A stretch of 64,000 nucleotides of DNA from Halomarina salina (GCF_023074835.1 NZ_JALLGW010000001.1:620001-684000), one strand, 5' to 3'. Positions 1 through 9,260 are shown, counted from the stretch's first letter. A program made the numbers and translations. Notes: generated by a model from the letters alone, not told the origin.

Positions 1-130
1 CGACGGCACTACCGTCGACCTCCTCACCGAGCGAGCGCCCGATGAATCGGTTCGCGTCCTGTCCATCCACGTCGAACTGGTGTGTCGTGCCGTCCTCGGG
101 GTCGGCGACGACGACTTGAAACTCGGCCAT
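1..130 (-). CDS. rps6e: 30S ribosomal protein S6e (N-terminal part)
   Basis: The minus strand opens with ATG at 130 and reads [14 protein letters not shown], then [21 protein letters not shown] before leaving the window. This is the conserved start of archaeal ribosomal protein S6e, a small-subunit protein. Only the first 43 or so residues (a beta-strand-rich segment) are present; the C-terminus lies beyond the left edge. The start is well placed: no earlier in-frame start gives the family's usual N-terminus, and an A-rich stretch (TTTTGAC on the minus strand) sits about 25 bases upstream, as expected for a leaderless haloarchaeal mRNA. Confidence 0.85.
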   Translation of the reverse strand, partial: MAEFQVVVADPEDGTTHQFDVDGQDANRFIGRSLGEEVDGSAV

Positions 131-221
131 ACGGTGGCAAAACCGACGCGTAGTCAAAAGGGTACTGAAACGACCCTCCGCGGGGAGAAAGGGAGATGAA
201 CCGTGCTAGCGTACATGACGT

Positions 222-524
222 GTGAACAGGTATCCAGCTACCGCGTACGACGACGCATCCTACCAGGCAGACGCGGCCGTGGTCGCGGCCGCCGTGGGCG
301 ACTTCGGGGCGGCCAGCGACCACGTCCGGTCGGCGTTCGCCGCCCTCCGGTCGTCGCCGTACACGGACCACGTCGAGGCGGTCCACCGTCTGGGTGTCGA
401 CGCGGCGGGCGCACTCGCGGCCCCCGACGCCGACCGCGACCGCGTCGTGGCGCTCCTCGAAACCTTCCGGACCGCGGTCGAGCGGTGTCACGAACGAGCG
501 GTGGCCGACGTCAGGGCACGCTGA
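222..524 (+). CDS. small haloarchaeal protein, tandem paralogue 1
   Basis: A 100-residue acidic, alanine-rich, probably all-helical protein starting at GTG 222. I do not recognise a named family. Its middle (SPYTDHVEAVHRLGVDAAG, then an acidic stretch and a final helix) aligns by eye with the next gene (APYPHLVDRLHRQATDVV in the same relative position), so the two look like diverged tandem duplicates. No Cys, signal peptide or membrane segment is present. The start is uncertain because no strong ribosome binding site is visible and an out-of-frame ATG lies 19 bases upstream. Confidence 0.6.
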   Translation: MNRYPATAYDDASYQADAAVVAAAVGDFGAASDHVRSAFAALRSSPYTDHVEAVHRLGVDAAGALAAPDADRDRVVALLETFRTAVERCHERAVADVRAR

Positions 525-701
525 GCCGGGCGGACCAGCGAATCGACGAATCGGCGATTCGAATTCGGCCCCTCCGCGACTTCCGACCCGTCGGCAGGGA
601 CGCTCCGAGCCGACGGTTTGCTATGTATTGCCTCACCGAACGGCCACCACTACGTGCGTAGCTGTAACACCCGTGACCGAGCGGCCGCTCTCCACGAGCG
701 A

Positions 702-1034
702 ATGCGTACCGAACAGCCGACCTCCCAGCCGACGTACGACGGTGCCGCCTACGCTATCGACGAGGCCCACCAGCACGCCACCGACGACGAGGCGTGGGAC
801 GCCGTGGGTGACCTCGCCCACGACGCCCTCGAACAGGTGAGCACCGCCCCCTACCCCCACCTCGTCGACCGCCTCCACCGGCAGGCGACCGACGTCGTCC
901 TCTCGTGCAAGCGCGACCCGGTCGACGACAGCCACGTCCTCGCCCGACTGGACCAGATGCAGACCACCCTCGCGGAGATGCAGGCGCTGGCCATCGCCGG
1001 GACGACGATGCTCCCCGACGAGTTCGACGACTGA
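702..1034 (+). CDS. small haloarchaeal protein, tandem paralogue 2
   Basis: A 110-residue acidic protein starting at ATG 702 (MRTEQPTSQPTYDG). A TTG 84 bases upstream would extend it, but the extension is Cys/His/Arg-rich and unlike haloarchaeal N-termini, so ATG 702 is preferred. The body is predicted helical, with a heptad-like C-terminal helix (VLARLDQMQTTLAEMQ). It shares the YDxAxY start and the PYxxxVxxLHR core with the gene at 222-524. Function unknown. The pair could form helical bundles or heterodimers, but nothing in the sequence shows a partner. Confidence 0.6.
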   Translation: MRTEQPTSQPTYDGAAYAIDEAHQHATDDEAWDAVGDLAHDALEQVSTAPYPHLVDRLHRQATDVVLSCKRDPVDDSHVLARLDQMQTTLAEMQALAIAGTTMLPDEFDD

Positions 1035-1120
1035 GCCCGACCGACACGACGACGGGACGGGGAGTGACGACGACCGCCGCAACGCCGAGGGCTATTGCGC
1101 TCCCGCCCCTCGACTCCCGC

Positions 1121-1441
1121 ATGCCACCCGCACCGGACGACCGACCACGTGACGCCGACCAGCGCGGAGACGACCCGTCGTTCCCCGAGGCGCTCGCGTC
1201 GGCGTTCGACGCCACCGACGCCGAGATTCGGGTCGTCGCCAGGCAGGCGCAGGACCTCGCCGACTCGGGGCGCTACCGGGCCGACACCAGCCACGAGTTG
1301 ACTCCCGGCGTCGTCGTGACCGAACTCGGCGACGCGCCCGACGACGGCCTCCCGTCGAAGTGGAACTGGTGGGTCGGGGCGCTCGACCTCGCGTACGGCG
1401 ACTACGCCGAGTTCCGCATCCAGGCCTACCGGTCCGAGTGA
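1121..1441 (+). CDS. conserved haloarchaeal hypothetical protein
   Basis: A 106-residue protein from ATG 1121 (MPPAPDDRPRDADQRG). The reading frame is open further upstream, but that part is arginine-rich and shadow-like, whereas composition becomes acidic at this ATG. It begins with a disordered charged tail, then a helix (SFPEALASAFDATDAEIR), a central segment and a Trp-rich end (KWNWWVGALDLAYGDY) that looks like a compact alpha/beta fold. No enzymatic motif is visible. It lies 77 bases before the nuclease gene on the same strand but with no clear coupling. Confidence 0.6.
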   Translation: MPPAPDDRPRDADQRGDDPSFPEALASAFDATDAEIRVVARQAQDLADSGRYRADTSHELTPGVVVTELGDAPDDGLPSKWNWWVGALDLAYGDYAEFRIQAYRSE

Positions 1442-1518
1442 CCGTCGGGGAACGGACCGGGCAAGGGGAGTGTCGAGGACCGACGGAGCCAAACCGCTCG
1501 CACCGGTAGCGACGCGCA

Positions 1519-2751
1519 GTGAACCTGGAGTTCCTCGGCGGTGCGGGCGAGATCGGCCGGAGCGCCCTCCTCGTCGACGACTCGCTCCTGCTCGACTACG
1601 GGATGGCGAGCACGACCCCGCCGTCGTACCCGGTCGGTCGCGTCTCGCCCGAGGCGGTGGTCGTCACCCACGGTCACCTCGACCACGTCGGCGCGCTCCC
1701 CGCGCTCATGTCCGGGACCGACCGCCCCGAGGTCCACTGGACGCCGCCGACCCGCGAGTTCGCGCTGACGCTCGCCCGCGACACGCTGAAGCTCCACGGC
1801 AACACGCCGCGCTGTCCGTTCACGGAGACGGACGTGCAGCGCCTGACCCAGGAGTCCCACACCCACGGCTACGGTGAGTCCTTCGACGCGGCGGGCTACG
1901 AGGTGACCTTCTCCAACGCGGGGCACATCCCCGGGAGCGCACACGCGCTGGTGACGGGCCGCGAGGGGACGCGACTGCTCTACACCGGCGACTTCCACAC
2001 CGACTCACAGCGCCTCGTCGCGGGGAGCACCGACCGCCCGGACGCCGACGTGGTGGTCTGTGAGTCCACCTACGCCGACGTGCGCCACGAACCGCGCGAG
2101 CAGGTCGAGCGACGGTTCGCCCGGGAACTCCGGGAGACCGTCGCGCAGGGCGGCACCGTCGTCGTCCCGGCGTTCGCCATCGGGCGGACGCAGGAGGCGC
2201 TCATGCTCTGTGAACGCTACGACCTCGACTGCTACGTCGACGGGATGGGCAAGCGCGTCTCGCGGATGCTCCGCTCGCACCCCGACTACCTCCGGGACCC
2301 GGAGGCGTTCTCGCGGGCCGTCTCGCACGCTCGGTTCGTCACGTCGCCGGGACAGCGCGAACGCGTCGCCGCCCAGAACACCGTCGTCGTGACGACGAGC
2401 GGGATGCTCTCGGGCGGCCCGGCGATGACCTACGTCCCCGAGGTTCGCGGGTCGCCGGTGAACCTCCTCGCGTTCGTCGGCTACCAGGTCGAGGGCACCA
2501 CCGGGAGGGAGGTGCTGGAGACGGGCCGCGGCGATTTCGACGGGCGCGTCCTGCCAGTCAGCGCCCGGACCGAACTGTTCGAACTGTCGGCGCACGCCGA
2601 CCGGGACGGCCTGCGCGAGTTCCTCTCGTCGTACGAGGACGCGCGGGTGCTGGTGAACCACGGCGACCGATGTGACTGGTTCGCAGAGCAGTTGCGGGAG
2701 GACGGGGTCGACGCCAGCGCGCCGGAACTGGGTGACACCGTGGAGGTGTGA
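1519..2751 (+). CDS. metallo-beta-lactamase/beta-CASP RNA nuclease (CPSF-like)
   Basis: A 410-residue enzyme of the metallo-beta-lactamase fold with a beta-CASP domain, the archaeal relatives of CPSF73 and RNase J that cleave or trim RNA. Visible metal ligands: HGHLDHVG at 51-58, AGHIPGSAH at 134-142, YTGDFH at 155-160 and a late SAHAD near 359; VNHGD near 381 closes the site. The beta-CASP insertion carries VVVPAFAIGR near 212 and TTSGMLSGGPA near 294. There is no N-terminal KH domain, so it matches the shorter aCPSF2-type proteins rather than the KH-containing termination factor. The GTG start at 1519 is chosen because MNLEFLGGAGEIG is the standard first strand of the fold. It is zinc-dependent by family and cytoplasmic. 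Confidence 0.85.
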   Translation: MNLEFLGGAGEIGRSALLVDDSLLLDYGMASTTPPSYPVGRVSPEAVVVTHGHLDHVGALPALMSGTDRPEVHWTPPTREFALTLARDTLKLHGNTPRCPFTETDVQRLTQESHTHGYGESFDAAGYEVTFSNAGHIPGSAHALVTGREGTRLLYTGDFHTDSQRLVAGSTDRPDADVVVCESTYADVRHEPREQVERRFARELRETVAQGGTVVVPAFAIGRTQEALMLCERYDLDCYVDGMGKRVSRMLRSHPDYLRDPEAFSRAVSHARFVTSPGQRERVAAQNTVVVTTSGMLSGGPAMTYVPEVRGSPVNLLAFVGYQVEGTTGREVLETGRGDFDGRVLPVSARTELFELSAHADRDGLREFLSSYEDARVLVNHGDRCDWFAEQLREDGVDASAPELGDTVEV

Positions 2752-2926
2752 CGGCTGAGACCACCCGAGAAGAGACGTTCGCAGGTCCGCCGCTTACCCC
2801 GTCGACTGCCGAACGTCGAGACGGCCGATGAGTAAATCTCCGAACCCCCGGTGGGCGACCATGTGCACGACTCGAACTGTCTCGCCGCACCGGTAACCAT
2901 CACCCCTGACTACGTCTCGCCGGGGC

Positions 2927-3432
2927 GTGAGCGAGCGGATTGCAGGGAGATTGTATCGCAGTCTCCGCGTTCTCGAGTGGGCGACCGACGCACGCTGTCT
3001 GGTGATACCGGCCATCGACGAAGGCGCCTCCACGATCGTCGAGATGTTCGACGGTGGGACGCGTGCTGCGGGTTTAGCAGGGACGTCGATAGACAGCGTG
3101 GCCAGTGGGGGACGTCAGGAGGGAAGCGTACCTGGCACGGGTCGCGTACCTCTGGTTCGAAGTGTACACCGTCGAGTGACCGGGCCACGCGTTAGTCGCC
3201 CACAGCCGCCGAACAGTGTCGTGAGTCGTGTCCCCTCGTCGGCCGCTACGCCGTCGTCGGTGTCTCGCCCCCACTGAGCGGCGCAATCTTGCTGTTCACG
3301 GTCGCCGCGTTCGGCGTCGCCGTGGCACTCCCCCACTCTCGACACCCACTGGGGGCAGGCATCCTGACCGGTGGCGTCTGTCTCCGGTGTCGGACGCGTC
3401 GACCACCGGGACGATCCGTTACCGGCCGGTGA
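2927..3432 (+). pseudogene. possible decayed membrane-protein gene in a 725-base gap
   Basis: Between the nuclease and the next intact gene (2752-3476) no complete gene is convincing, yet coding-like fragments appear in three frames in order: MSERIAGRLYRSLRVLEWAT from GTG 2927; AYLARVAYLWFEVYTVE ending at a stop near 3177; and YAVVGVSPPLSGAILLF followed by a further hydrophobic run around 3247-3330, ending at a TGA at 3432. The last piece would be a transmembrane helix. I infer a frameshifted, decaying membrane-protein gene, possibly related to the intact membrane protein that follows. It could equally be non-coding DNA with chance open frames. Confidence 0.3.
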
Positions 3433-3476
3433 GAATCATCGGAGGGGCCATCCCCCGACCCGACCAACTATCTCTC

Positions 3477-4436
3477 ATGAGTCGAGTATCGTCCTCGGGA
3501 GACCCCAGAGCACCGTCGAGGCCAAACGACGGGACCGGCGAGTCGAGCGTCAGGGTCGACGCCGACGAGACGACTGTCGGTCACCGACCGGACCGCTGGC
3601 TGGGGTGGGCGCTCGTCGCGCTCGCGCTCGGCGTGGCGACCAACTCCCTGCTCGGTCCGCTCGTGACGGGAGCTATCGCGTACCCGTTCCCGGAGACGCT
3701 CGTGAACCAGACCGTCGGGCTGGAGGCGGTGTCGCTCGCGGTCGTCGCGCCGTGGAGCCTCGTCGCCGCCTGGTTCGTCCTCCGGGACCACCGCGCGGGA
3801 CCGGTGCTGGCGCTCCCACCGGCCGCCTACACCGCGTACATGTTCGTCCAGTACGTCGTGGGGCCGGAGTACCTGACGTACTCCTGGGTGGTGGCGTTCC
3901 ACCTCGGGCTGTTCGTGCTCAGCGGGGCCGTCCTCGTCCGGGCGTGGAGCAGTGTCCGAAGCGCCTCGCTCCCGACACCGTCGGAGACGAGGCGGCGGCG
4001 GGCCAGCGTTGGGCTCGTCCTCCTGACCGCGTTCGTCGGGCTTCAGTACCTGCCCGCAGCGGGCGGCGTGCTGACCGGCGGCCCGGTGTCCGACGAGGTC
4101 GCCGCCGCACCGACGATGTACTGGTCCATCGCCCTCCTCGACCTCGGTGTCGTCGTCCCGGTCACCGTCGCGACCGCAATCGGTCTCCTCCGGGGCGCGT
4201 CGTGGGCCGAGCGAGCGCTCTACGGCGTCGCTGGCTGGTACCTGCTCGTCCCCGTCTCGGTCGCGGCGATGGGACTCACCATGCTGGCGAACGGCGACCC
4301 GAACGCGTCTGTGGGACAGGTCGTCGTGCTCTCGGTCGCCGCCCTGCTGTTCACCGCGTTCGCGGCGTGGGTCTACCGACCGCTGTTCGCCCGAGCGAGG
4401 GACCGACAGGGGACGACGGAACGAACGACCGGATAG
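3477..4436 (+). CDS. multi-pass integral membrane protein
   Basis: A 319-residue membrane protein. The start is placed at ATG 3477 (MSRVSSSGDPRAPS) because the longer open frame upstream is arginine-rich shadow sequence. A disordered acidic N-terminus of about 40 residues is followed by roughly eight hydrophobic segments, for example WLGWALVALALGVATNSLLG, LEAVSLAVVAPWSLVAAWFV, VGLVLLTAFVGLQYLPAAGG and VVVLSVAALLFTAFAAWVY. A short Arg/Glu tail is cytoplasmic by the positive-inside rule. No transporter or enzyme motif is recognisable. It stands alone on the plus strand after the decayed region. Confidence 0.7.
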   Translation: MSRVSSSGDPRAPSRPNDGTGESSVRVDADETTVGHRPDRWLGWALVALALGVATNSLLGPLVTGAIAYPFPETLVNQTVGLEAVSLAVVAPWSLVAAWFVLRDHRAGPVLALPPAAYTAYMFVQYVVGPEYLTYSWVVAFHLGLFVLSGAVLVRAWSSVRSASLPTPSETRRRRASVGLVLLTAFVGLQYLPAAGGVLTGGPVSDEVAAAPTMYWSIALLDLGVVVPVTVATAIGLLRGASWAERALYGVAGWYLLVPVSVAAMGLTMLANGDPNASVGQVVVLSVAALLFTAFAAWVYRPLFARARDRQGTTERTTG

Positions 4437-4790
4437 CCCGGAACACCGTCGTCTTCGGGTCTCTCGGCGTTCCTCGCGAACGCGAGGACAGTGTCGGTGG
4501 CAGTGTGTCGGAACTGAGAGACAGTGTCGAGGCGTGACGTTCGGGTCACGTCTACACCTCGTTCGTGGTCACATCGCGTCCCGATTCCTCTCGAGCGAAG
4601 CTGTTCTGACTCGGCTGATAGACTCGTGCCGCGAGTGTATCAAAACGAACTTCTAACAGGTGGTGGAGGGACGGAGTGATGGAGTGTCACCGTTCCAATT
4701 ATTTATTACTCCGCATGTTACAGTTTGATTAGCCATGCACCTCGGTACGACATCTCACGACTATTTTTCGACTGAGCCTCAGCGTCTACG
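4437..4790. other. intergenic region with promoter of the next gene
   Basis: No gene is visible here. The stretch becomes AT-richer toward its right end (runs such as attatttatt near 4700) than its surroundings. A TATA-like ctatttttcg at 4761-4770 lies 21-30 bases before ATG 4791, the spacing expected for a leaderless haloarchaeal transcript. Confidence 0.5.
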
Positions 4791-5507
4791 ATGTTGAGTT
4801 CCCGTCGAAAATCGTACCTGCTCCTAATCATCGGGGTTCTGCTGCTGGTCAATCCATACGCACCCGGCCTCCATCTCGGAGGCGGGAGTGTACATCAGTA
4901 CGAAGCAGCCACAGTGACGTATAACGAATCCGAGGGACTGCACGTAACCGACCCAGAGACGGGCCGTGAACTCTCGCTTCCGAGCGTGGACGACGACATC
5001 ATCTGTACCGTCTGGACCGGGCGGGTCTGCCAGTTCGAGTACGCCGTCTACGAGGACTCGAACGTGAGTGCGACCCCCGGTGAATACACGGACTATCAGT
5101 TCGTGTATCTCAACGAAACGCTCTACAGGCCGACGACCGTCGTCCGCGAGCGGCAGTTGCAGATGAGCCTCGACCGGGTGACTGAATCCGACCCCCTCCG
5201 AGACGTGGCCACGAGCGGAGGGATTTCAGAGGGTGCTCGGAGCGCAATTTCGTCTGGGTCGGTGCTGACGTACCACGAACTGCCAGAAGACGGAACACTC
5301 GTTCGCCACGATGGGCAGTACTACACGCTCTACGCAGCCGGGGTAATACAGTACGGAATCGGCGGGAGTTCCTGTTCCTCCAGCAGTGACGGGTTCTGTG
5401 TTGCGGCTGATACCAAACGATGGACCGACAGCATCCTTACGCTCGTTTCGTGGGGTATCGGCGTTGCGCTCATCGTCTTCGCGTTCCGGTCTCGTGACCC
5501 GACCTGA
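4791..5507 (+). CDS. orphan surface protein with two membrane anchors
   Basis: A 238-residue protein with an N-terminal hydrophobic segment (YLLLIIGVLLLVNPYAPG, residues 9-26), a polar domain of about 165 residues with several NxS/T sequons (YNES, SNVS, LNET), and a C-terminal helix (SILTLVSWGIGVALIVFAF, about 213-231) before a short basic tail. The central domain is therefore probably extracytoplasmic. Four Cys (near 63, 71, 193 and 201: IICT, RVCQF, SSCSSSSDGFC) could form two disulphides. Lower GC and higher Ser/Tyr content than neighbours suggest a lineage-specific or acquired gene. No family is recognised. Confidence 0.65.
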   Translation: MLSSRRKSYLLLIIGVLLLVNPYAPGLHLGGGSVHQYEAATVTYNESEGLHVTDPETGRELSLPSVDDDIICTVWTGRVCQFEYAVYEDSNVSATPGEYTDYQFVYLNETLYRPTTVVRERQLQMSLDRVTESDPLRDVATSGGISEGARSAISSGSVLTYHELPEDGTLVRHDGQYYTLYAAGVIQYGIGGSSCSSSSDGFCVAADTKRWTDSILTLVSWGIGVALIVFAFRSRDPT

Positions 5508-6200
5508 ACCGTTCTGAGCGACTGAATACGGCCGGGAACAGGGTTGCTACCTCCTCATCAATAGATGATCTCTGTAACTCTATCGCTCCGACCCGCGCCA
5601 AACGATGCGCAACCAACGGTCGATTCACTCCCTGAATGCAGTACCCCGATATTGCCAGAACACCCAGCGGTTTGCCTGCTATCTGATACACTCACGCTCT
5701 CTGTCTATCAGTACCAGCAATCTTCACACCTGTTTCTTCGGCTGCAACTCACCATGGAGTGTGCTACTAGTTGCCATAATTTTTATAATGGTAGAACGTG
5801 ATGTTTTCGATGGAACCCAGTTGGTTCCCGGCGGGAACGACCGCCGACGCACACGACTGGAGAACTGCTCGAGCAAGCAATAGCGAGCGTTCCGGGTGGC
5901 CCGAGGATGTGACGGGGGCCACCCACTCACGTCCCTGCTTCAGCGTTCTCGACTGAATCCTCCAGCGTTCCAGTAGTACCTCACCGGGCACTGTCTCGAC
6001 CGCGGCGACCTCACTCTGCCGGCTTACCCGCTGGTAGACCGGCTGAACGAGACGAACCCTGTCCCACGAGTAGCAGCAGAAATCGATACTGGAGTCGTCA
6101 GTAGCGATAGACCCACGCTCTCGGTCTATCACCGGGGGCAACGGGGAGTAAACCTCGCCGAACCCCGGACACCTATTATCGACGTGGGTATGGTTCAGGT
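5508..6200. other. gene-poor, lower-GC intergenic region
   Basis: About 690 bases without a convincing gene. Composition is more AT-rich than the rest of the window up to about 5810. A short palindrome, gttcccggcgggaac, lies near 5825. A minus-strand open frame of about 110 codons reaches into the metY start and is doubtful. Upstream of metY the sequence cctattatcgac near 6170-6181 is a TATA-like promoter about 25 bases before the GTG at 6201. Confidence 0.45.
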
Positions 6201-7496
6201 GTGAGCGACGATACCAACGACCGACGTATCGCGACCGACTCGTTACACGCGGGGCAGACCCCGGACCCGGCGACCGGGGCACGGGCGCCGCCGCTGTACC
6301 AGACCACCTCGTACGTCTTCGAGGACGCCGAAGACGCGGCCGCGCAGTTCGCCCTCGAGAAGCCGGGCTACATCTACTCCCGGCTCATGAACCCGACGGT
6401 CGAGACGCTCCAGGAGCGCCTCGCCGCCCTCGAAGGCGGCGTCGGTGCCGTCGCGACGGCCTCCGGGATGGCCGCGCTCGACCTCACCACCTTCCTGCTG
6501 GCCGAGGCCGGCGACAACATCGTGACCGCATCCTCGCTGTACGGCGGCACCTACACGTACCTCACCCACTCCGTCGAGCGGCGCGGCATCTCGACCCGGT
6601 TCGTCGAGACGCTCGACTACGACGCGTACGCCGAGGCCATCGACGAGGACACCGCCTACGTCCACCTGGAGACCATCGGGAACCCCGCGCTCGACACGCC
6701 GGACATCCAGCGAATCGCGGACGTCGCCCACGAGCACGACGTGCCGCTGCTCGTCGACAACACGTTCGCCACGCCGGCGCTCTGCCGGCCGCTCGAACAC
6801 GGTGCCGACCTGGTGTGGAACTCCACGACGAAGTGGCTCCACGGCTCGGGGACGACCATCGGCGGAATCGTCGTCGACGGCGGCTCGTTCCCGTGGGCCG
6901 ACCACGCCGAGAAGTACCCCGAAATCGCCCAGGACAACCCCGCGTACCACGGCGTCAACTTCGCGGAGACGTTCGGCGAGGCGGCGTTCACCTACGCGGG
7001 CATCGCTCGCGGCCTGCGCGACCTGGGCAACCAGCAGTCACCCTTCGACGCCTGGCAGACCATTCAGGGGCTGGAGACGCTCCCGCTCCGGATGGAGCGT
7101 CACTGCGAGAACGCGATGGTCGTCGCCGAGTTCCTCGAGGCACACGACGCCGTCTCGTGGGTGAACTACCCCGGCCTCGACTCCCACCCGACCCACGACA
7201 ACGCGAGTACGTATCTGGACGGCGGCTACGGTGGGATGATCACGTTCGGTCTGGCGGGCGGGTACGACGCCGCCCGGCAGACGGTCGAGTCGACCGACCT
7301 CGCGAGCATGCTCGCCAACGTCGGCGACTCCAAGACGCTCATCATCCACCCAGCAAGCACCACCCACCAGCAGCTCACCGACGAGGAGAAGGAGGCCTCG
7401 GGCGTGACCGACGACCTCGTGCGCCTCTCGGTCGGCATCGAGGACCCCGGCGCGATCATCGACGACCTCGAGAAGGCCATCGACGCGGCGACCTGA
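6201..7496 (+). CDS. metY: O-acetylhomoserine aminocarboxypropyltransferase (sulfhydrylase)
   Basis: A 431-residue PLP enzyme of the Cys/Met-metabolism family. It makes homocysteine from O-acetylhomoserine and sulfide, the direct-sulfhydrylation route to methionine. Visible features: N-terminal RIATDSLHAGQTPDPATGA, the YSRLMNPT substrate/PLP segment at 59-66, ASGMAA at 87-92, the PLP-ring Asp186 in LLVDNTFATP, and the Schiff-base Lys211 in WNSTTKWLHGSGTTIGG. The length and the KYPEI...YHG...FGEAAF insertion favour MetY over the shorter cystathionine synthases and lyases. GTG 6201 gives the expected N-terminus (MSDDTNDRRI). No metX neighbour is present. Confidence 0.88.
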   Translation: MSDDTNDRRIATDSLHAGQTPDPATGARAPPLYQTTSYVFEDAEDAAAQFALEKPGYIYSRLMNPTVETLQERLAALEGGVGAVATASGMAALDLTTFLLAEAGDNIVTASSLYGGTYTYLTHSVERRGISTRFVETLDYDAYAEAIDEDTAYVHLETIGNPALDTPDIQRIADVAHEHDVPLLVDNTFATPALCRPLEHGADLVWNSTTKWLHGSGTTIGGIVVDGGSFPWADHAEKYPEIAQDNPAYHGVNFAETFGEAAFTYAGIARGLRDLGNQQSPFDAWQTIQGLETLPLRMERHCENAMVVAEFLEAHDAVSWVNYPGLDSHPTHDNASTYLDGGYGGMITFGLAGGYDAARQTVESTDLASMLANVGDSKTLIIHPASTTHQQLTDEEKEASGVTDDLVRLSVGIEDPGAIIDDLEKAIDAAT

Positions 7497-7826
7497 ACGC
7501 GTCGACCCCTCGCTCGCGGTGTTCGACGCCGTCGCTCTCGGTTCGGTGACTTCCGAGACCGCATCGCAGTCGCTCGTCGGTAGTAGAGACAGACGGGGTA
7601 GGTCTGGCAGCGTGAACTACACGTGCAGACCACGTGAGTCGAAAGGTTGCCGACCAGACCGTGCCGTCTGCTCCTCCCTACCAGCCATCGCTACAAAACC
7701 CCTCCGATGCCCGGATTCGATGCATGGGGCGAGAGTCGGGCGCAGTCGACACGCGGTGTCGGCGAGCGACCGCGCAGACTCGAGACCGGTAGCTCGGCTC
7801 TCGTGAACGTCCCGGTCAGCGCCGAC
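7497..7826. other. intergenic region between convergent genes
   Basis: This 330-base gap separates the 3' ends of metY (plus) and the HD-domain gene (minus). I find no tRNA, structured RNA or credible gene. Some open frames from the HD gene's antisense strand run into it and are treated as shadows. Confidence 0.4.
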
Positions 7827-9260
7827 TCACCGCTGGGCGCGGTAGCGTTCGTTGAGCAGGTCGACCGTGCGGTCGACGTGCCCCTCCGGGACGTAGACGA
7901 ACGGGATGGAGCGGTCGAACGCGCGGTCCCCGTAGAGGCCGTACTCGCCGACCGACTGGGTCCGGCCGTTGTGCGCCAGCGGGATGTCCTTCAGTTCGGC
8001 GGGTTCGTACTCCGGGACGTACGAGCGTTCGATCCACACCTCGTAGAGCGGGACGTCGAGCTCCGCGGCGAGGTGGCGTTCGAGGTCGTCGTCGTTCGCC
8101 AGCAGCCAGCGCGTGTAGTCGTCGACCCCGGCTTCGCTCTCGGCGGCGACGACGTCGGCGTAGCCCAGTCGGTGTTTCCAGCACGACTCGGCGAACCGTC
8201 GGGTACGGAACCGTTCGTAGAGGTCGGCGAAGGCCTCGCTCGGTGGGTCGTCGGCCGCCCGGCGGAACCGGTCGAGTACGGCGTGGTCGTCCAGGTGGTC
8301 GTCGAGGACGGCCTCGGCGGTGATGGGCGGCGTGTCGGCGTGGGCGACGAGTTCGTCCAGCAGGCGACGGACCAGTACGTTCGCGTACACCGACTTGTGG
8401 TGCTGGGTGACCCACATGTACAGCGAGATGCGGCCTTCGAGGTAGTTGCCGATGGTGCTGAGCGCCTTCTCCGAGAGCGCGAGGCCCGCGTCCGGGTGGG
8501 CGGTGTAGGCGGCGACCATCCGTTCGGTGTCGACGCTGAGCACGTCCGCGCCCGTCATGTGGTCGTCGCGGATGATGTAGTCGAGGCGGTCGACGTCGAT
8601 GGGCGAGTGGAGGAGTTCGGCGGCGACGCCGTGTTGCCAGTGGTCGCCCGCCTCGTAGCGCAGGCTCCACCCGAGGACGTACGCACACACCTCGTGCGGG
8701 TCGACGCCGAACGCCTCGATGGCGTCGGCGTACTCGGCGAGGACGGTGACACAGCTCAGCAGTTCGTGGGGGTTGGCGCGACGTATCGGAATCGGGAGGC
8801 GGTCGGCGTTCGACTCGTTCTCGGCGCTGAACCCGGTCTCGACGCTCGTCACGCCGACCTGTTCGAACGCGGCGGCGAGTCCCTCCTCGACGAGCCGGTC
8901 GCGGAGCGCGGCGGTGTCGAGGTGGCGTTCGCCGAGGTGAGAGAGCGGCGGGTGGCCGACGTCGTGGAGCAGGCAGGCGAACGCGAGCGTCCACTCGACG
9001 GTGTCGAGTTCGTCGTCGCCGATGCCGTCGGTGAAGTACGGCTGGGTCCGCAGGTTCTCGAAGACGCGCTGGCCGAGGTGGTAGACGCCCAGCGAGTGTT
9101 CGAACCGGGTGTGGGTCGCGCCGGGGTAGACGAGGTGGGTCGCCGAGAGCTGGCGGACGCGGCGGAGTCGCTGGAACGGTGCGGTGTCGACGACGCGGTC
9201 GACGACGCGTTCGTCGAGGTCTATGTAGCCGTGAACGGGGTCTTTGAGCTGTCTGGTCAT
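7827..9260 (-). CDS. HD-domain phosphohydrolase, dNTPase-like
   Basis: A 477-residue HD-superfamily protein related to SAMHD1/dGTPase-like hydrolases. It starts KDPVHGYIDLDE, the usual opening of this subgroup. Metal ligands visible: H55 in TRFEHSLG, the HD pair at 99-100 in CLLHDVGHPPLSH, and a later Asp in SPIDVDRLDYIIRDD near 220, the typical fourth-ligand segment. By family it hydrolyses dNTPs or related phosphomonoesters with a divalent metal; the true substrate is unknown. The ATG at 9260 is chosen because a near-identical 14-base copy of the start region (catgaccagacagc on the minus strand) lies 17 bases upstream but out of frame. Confidence 0.8.
   Translation of the reverse strand: MTRQLKDPVHGYIDLDERVVDRVVDTAPFQRLRRVRQLSATHLVYPGATHTRFEHSLGVYHLGQRVFENLRTQPYFTDGIGDDELDTVEWTLAFACLLHDVGHPPLSHLGERHLDTAALRDRLVEEGLAAAFEQVGVTSVETGFSAENESNADRLPIPIRRANPHELLSCVTVLAEYADAIEAFGVDPHEVCAYVLGWSLRYEAGDHWQHGVAAELLHSPIDVDRLDYIIRDDHMTGADVLSVDTERMVAAYTAHPDAGLALSEKALSTIGNYLEGRISLYMWVTQHHKSVYANVLVRRLLDELVAHADTPPITAEAVLDDHLDDHAVLDRFRRAADDPPSEAFADLYERFRTRRFAESCWKHRLGYADVVAAESEAGVDDYTRWLLANDDDLERHLAAELDVPLYEVWIERSYVPEYEPAELKDIPLAHNGRTQSVGEYGLYGDRAFDRSIPFVYVPEGHVDRTVDLLNERYRAQR

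Noticed and set aside
5767-6282. Minus-strand open frame of 171 codons overlapping the metY start
   Set aside because: Basic, Cys- and Arg-containing, no motif, and it covers the metY promoter and start; judged non-coding, though the upstream part could be a remnant.
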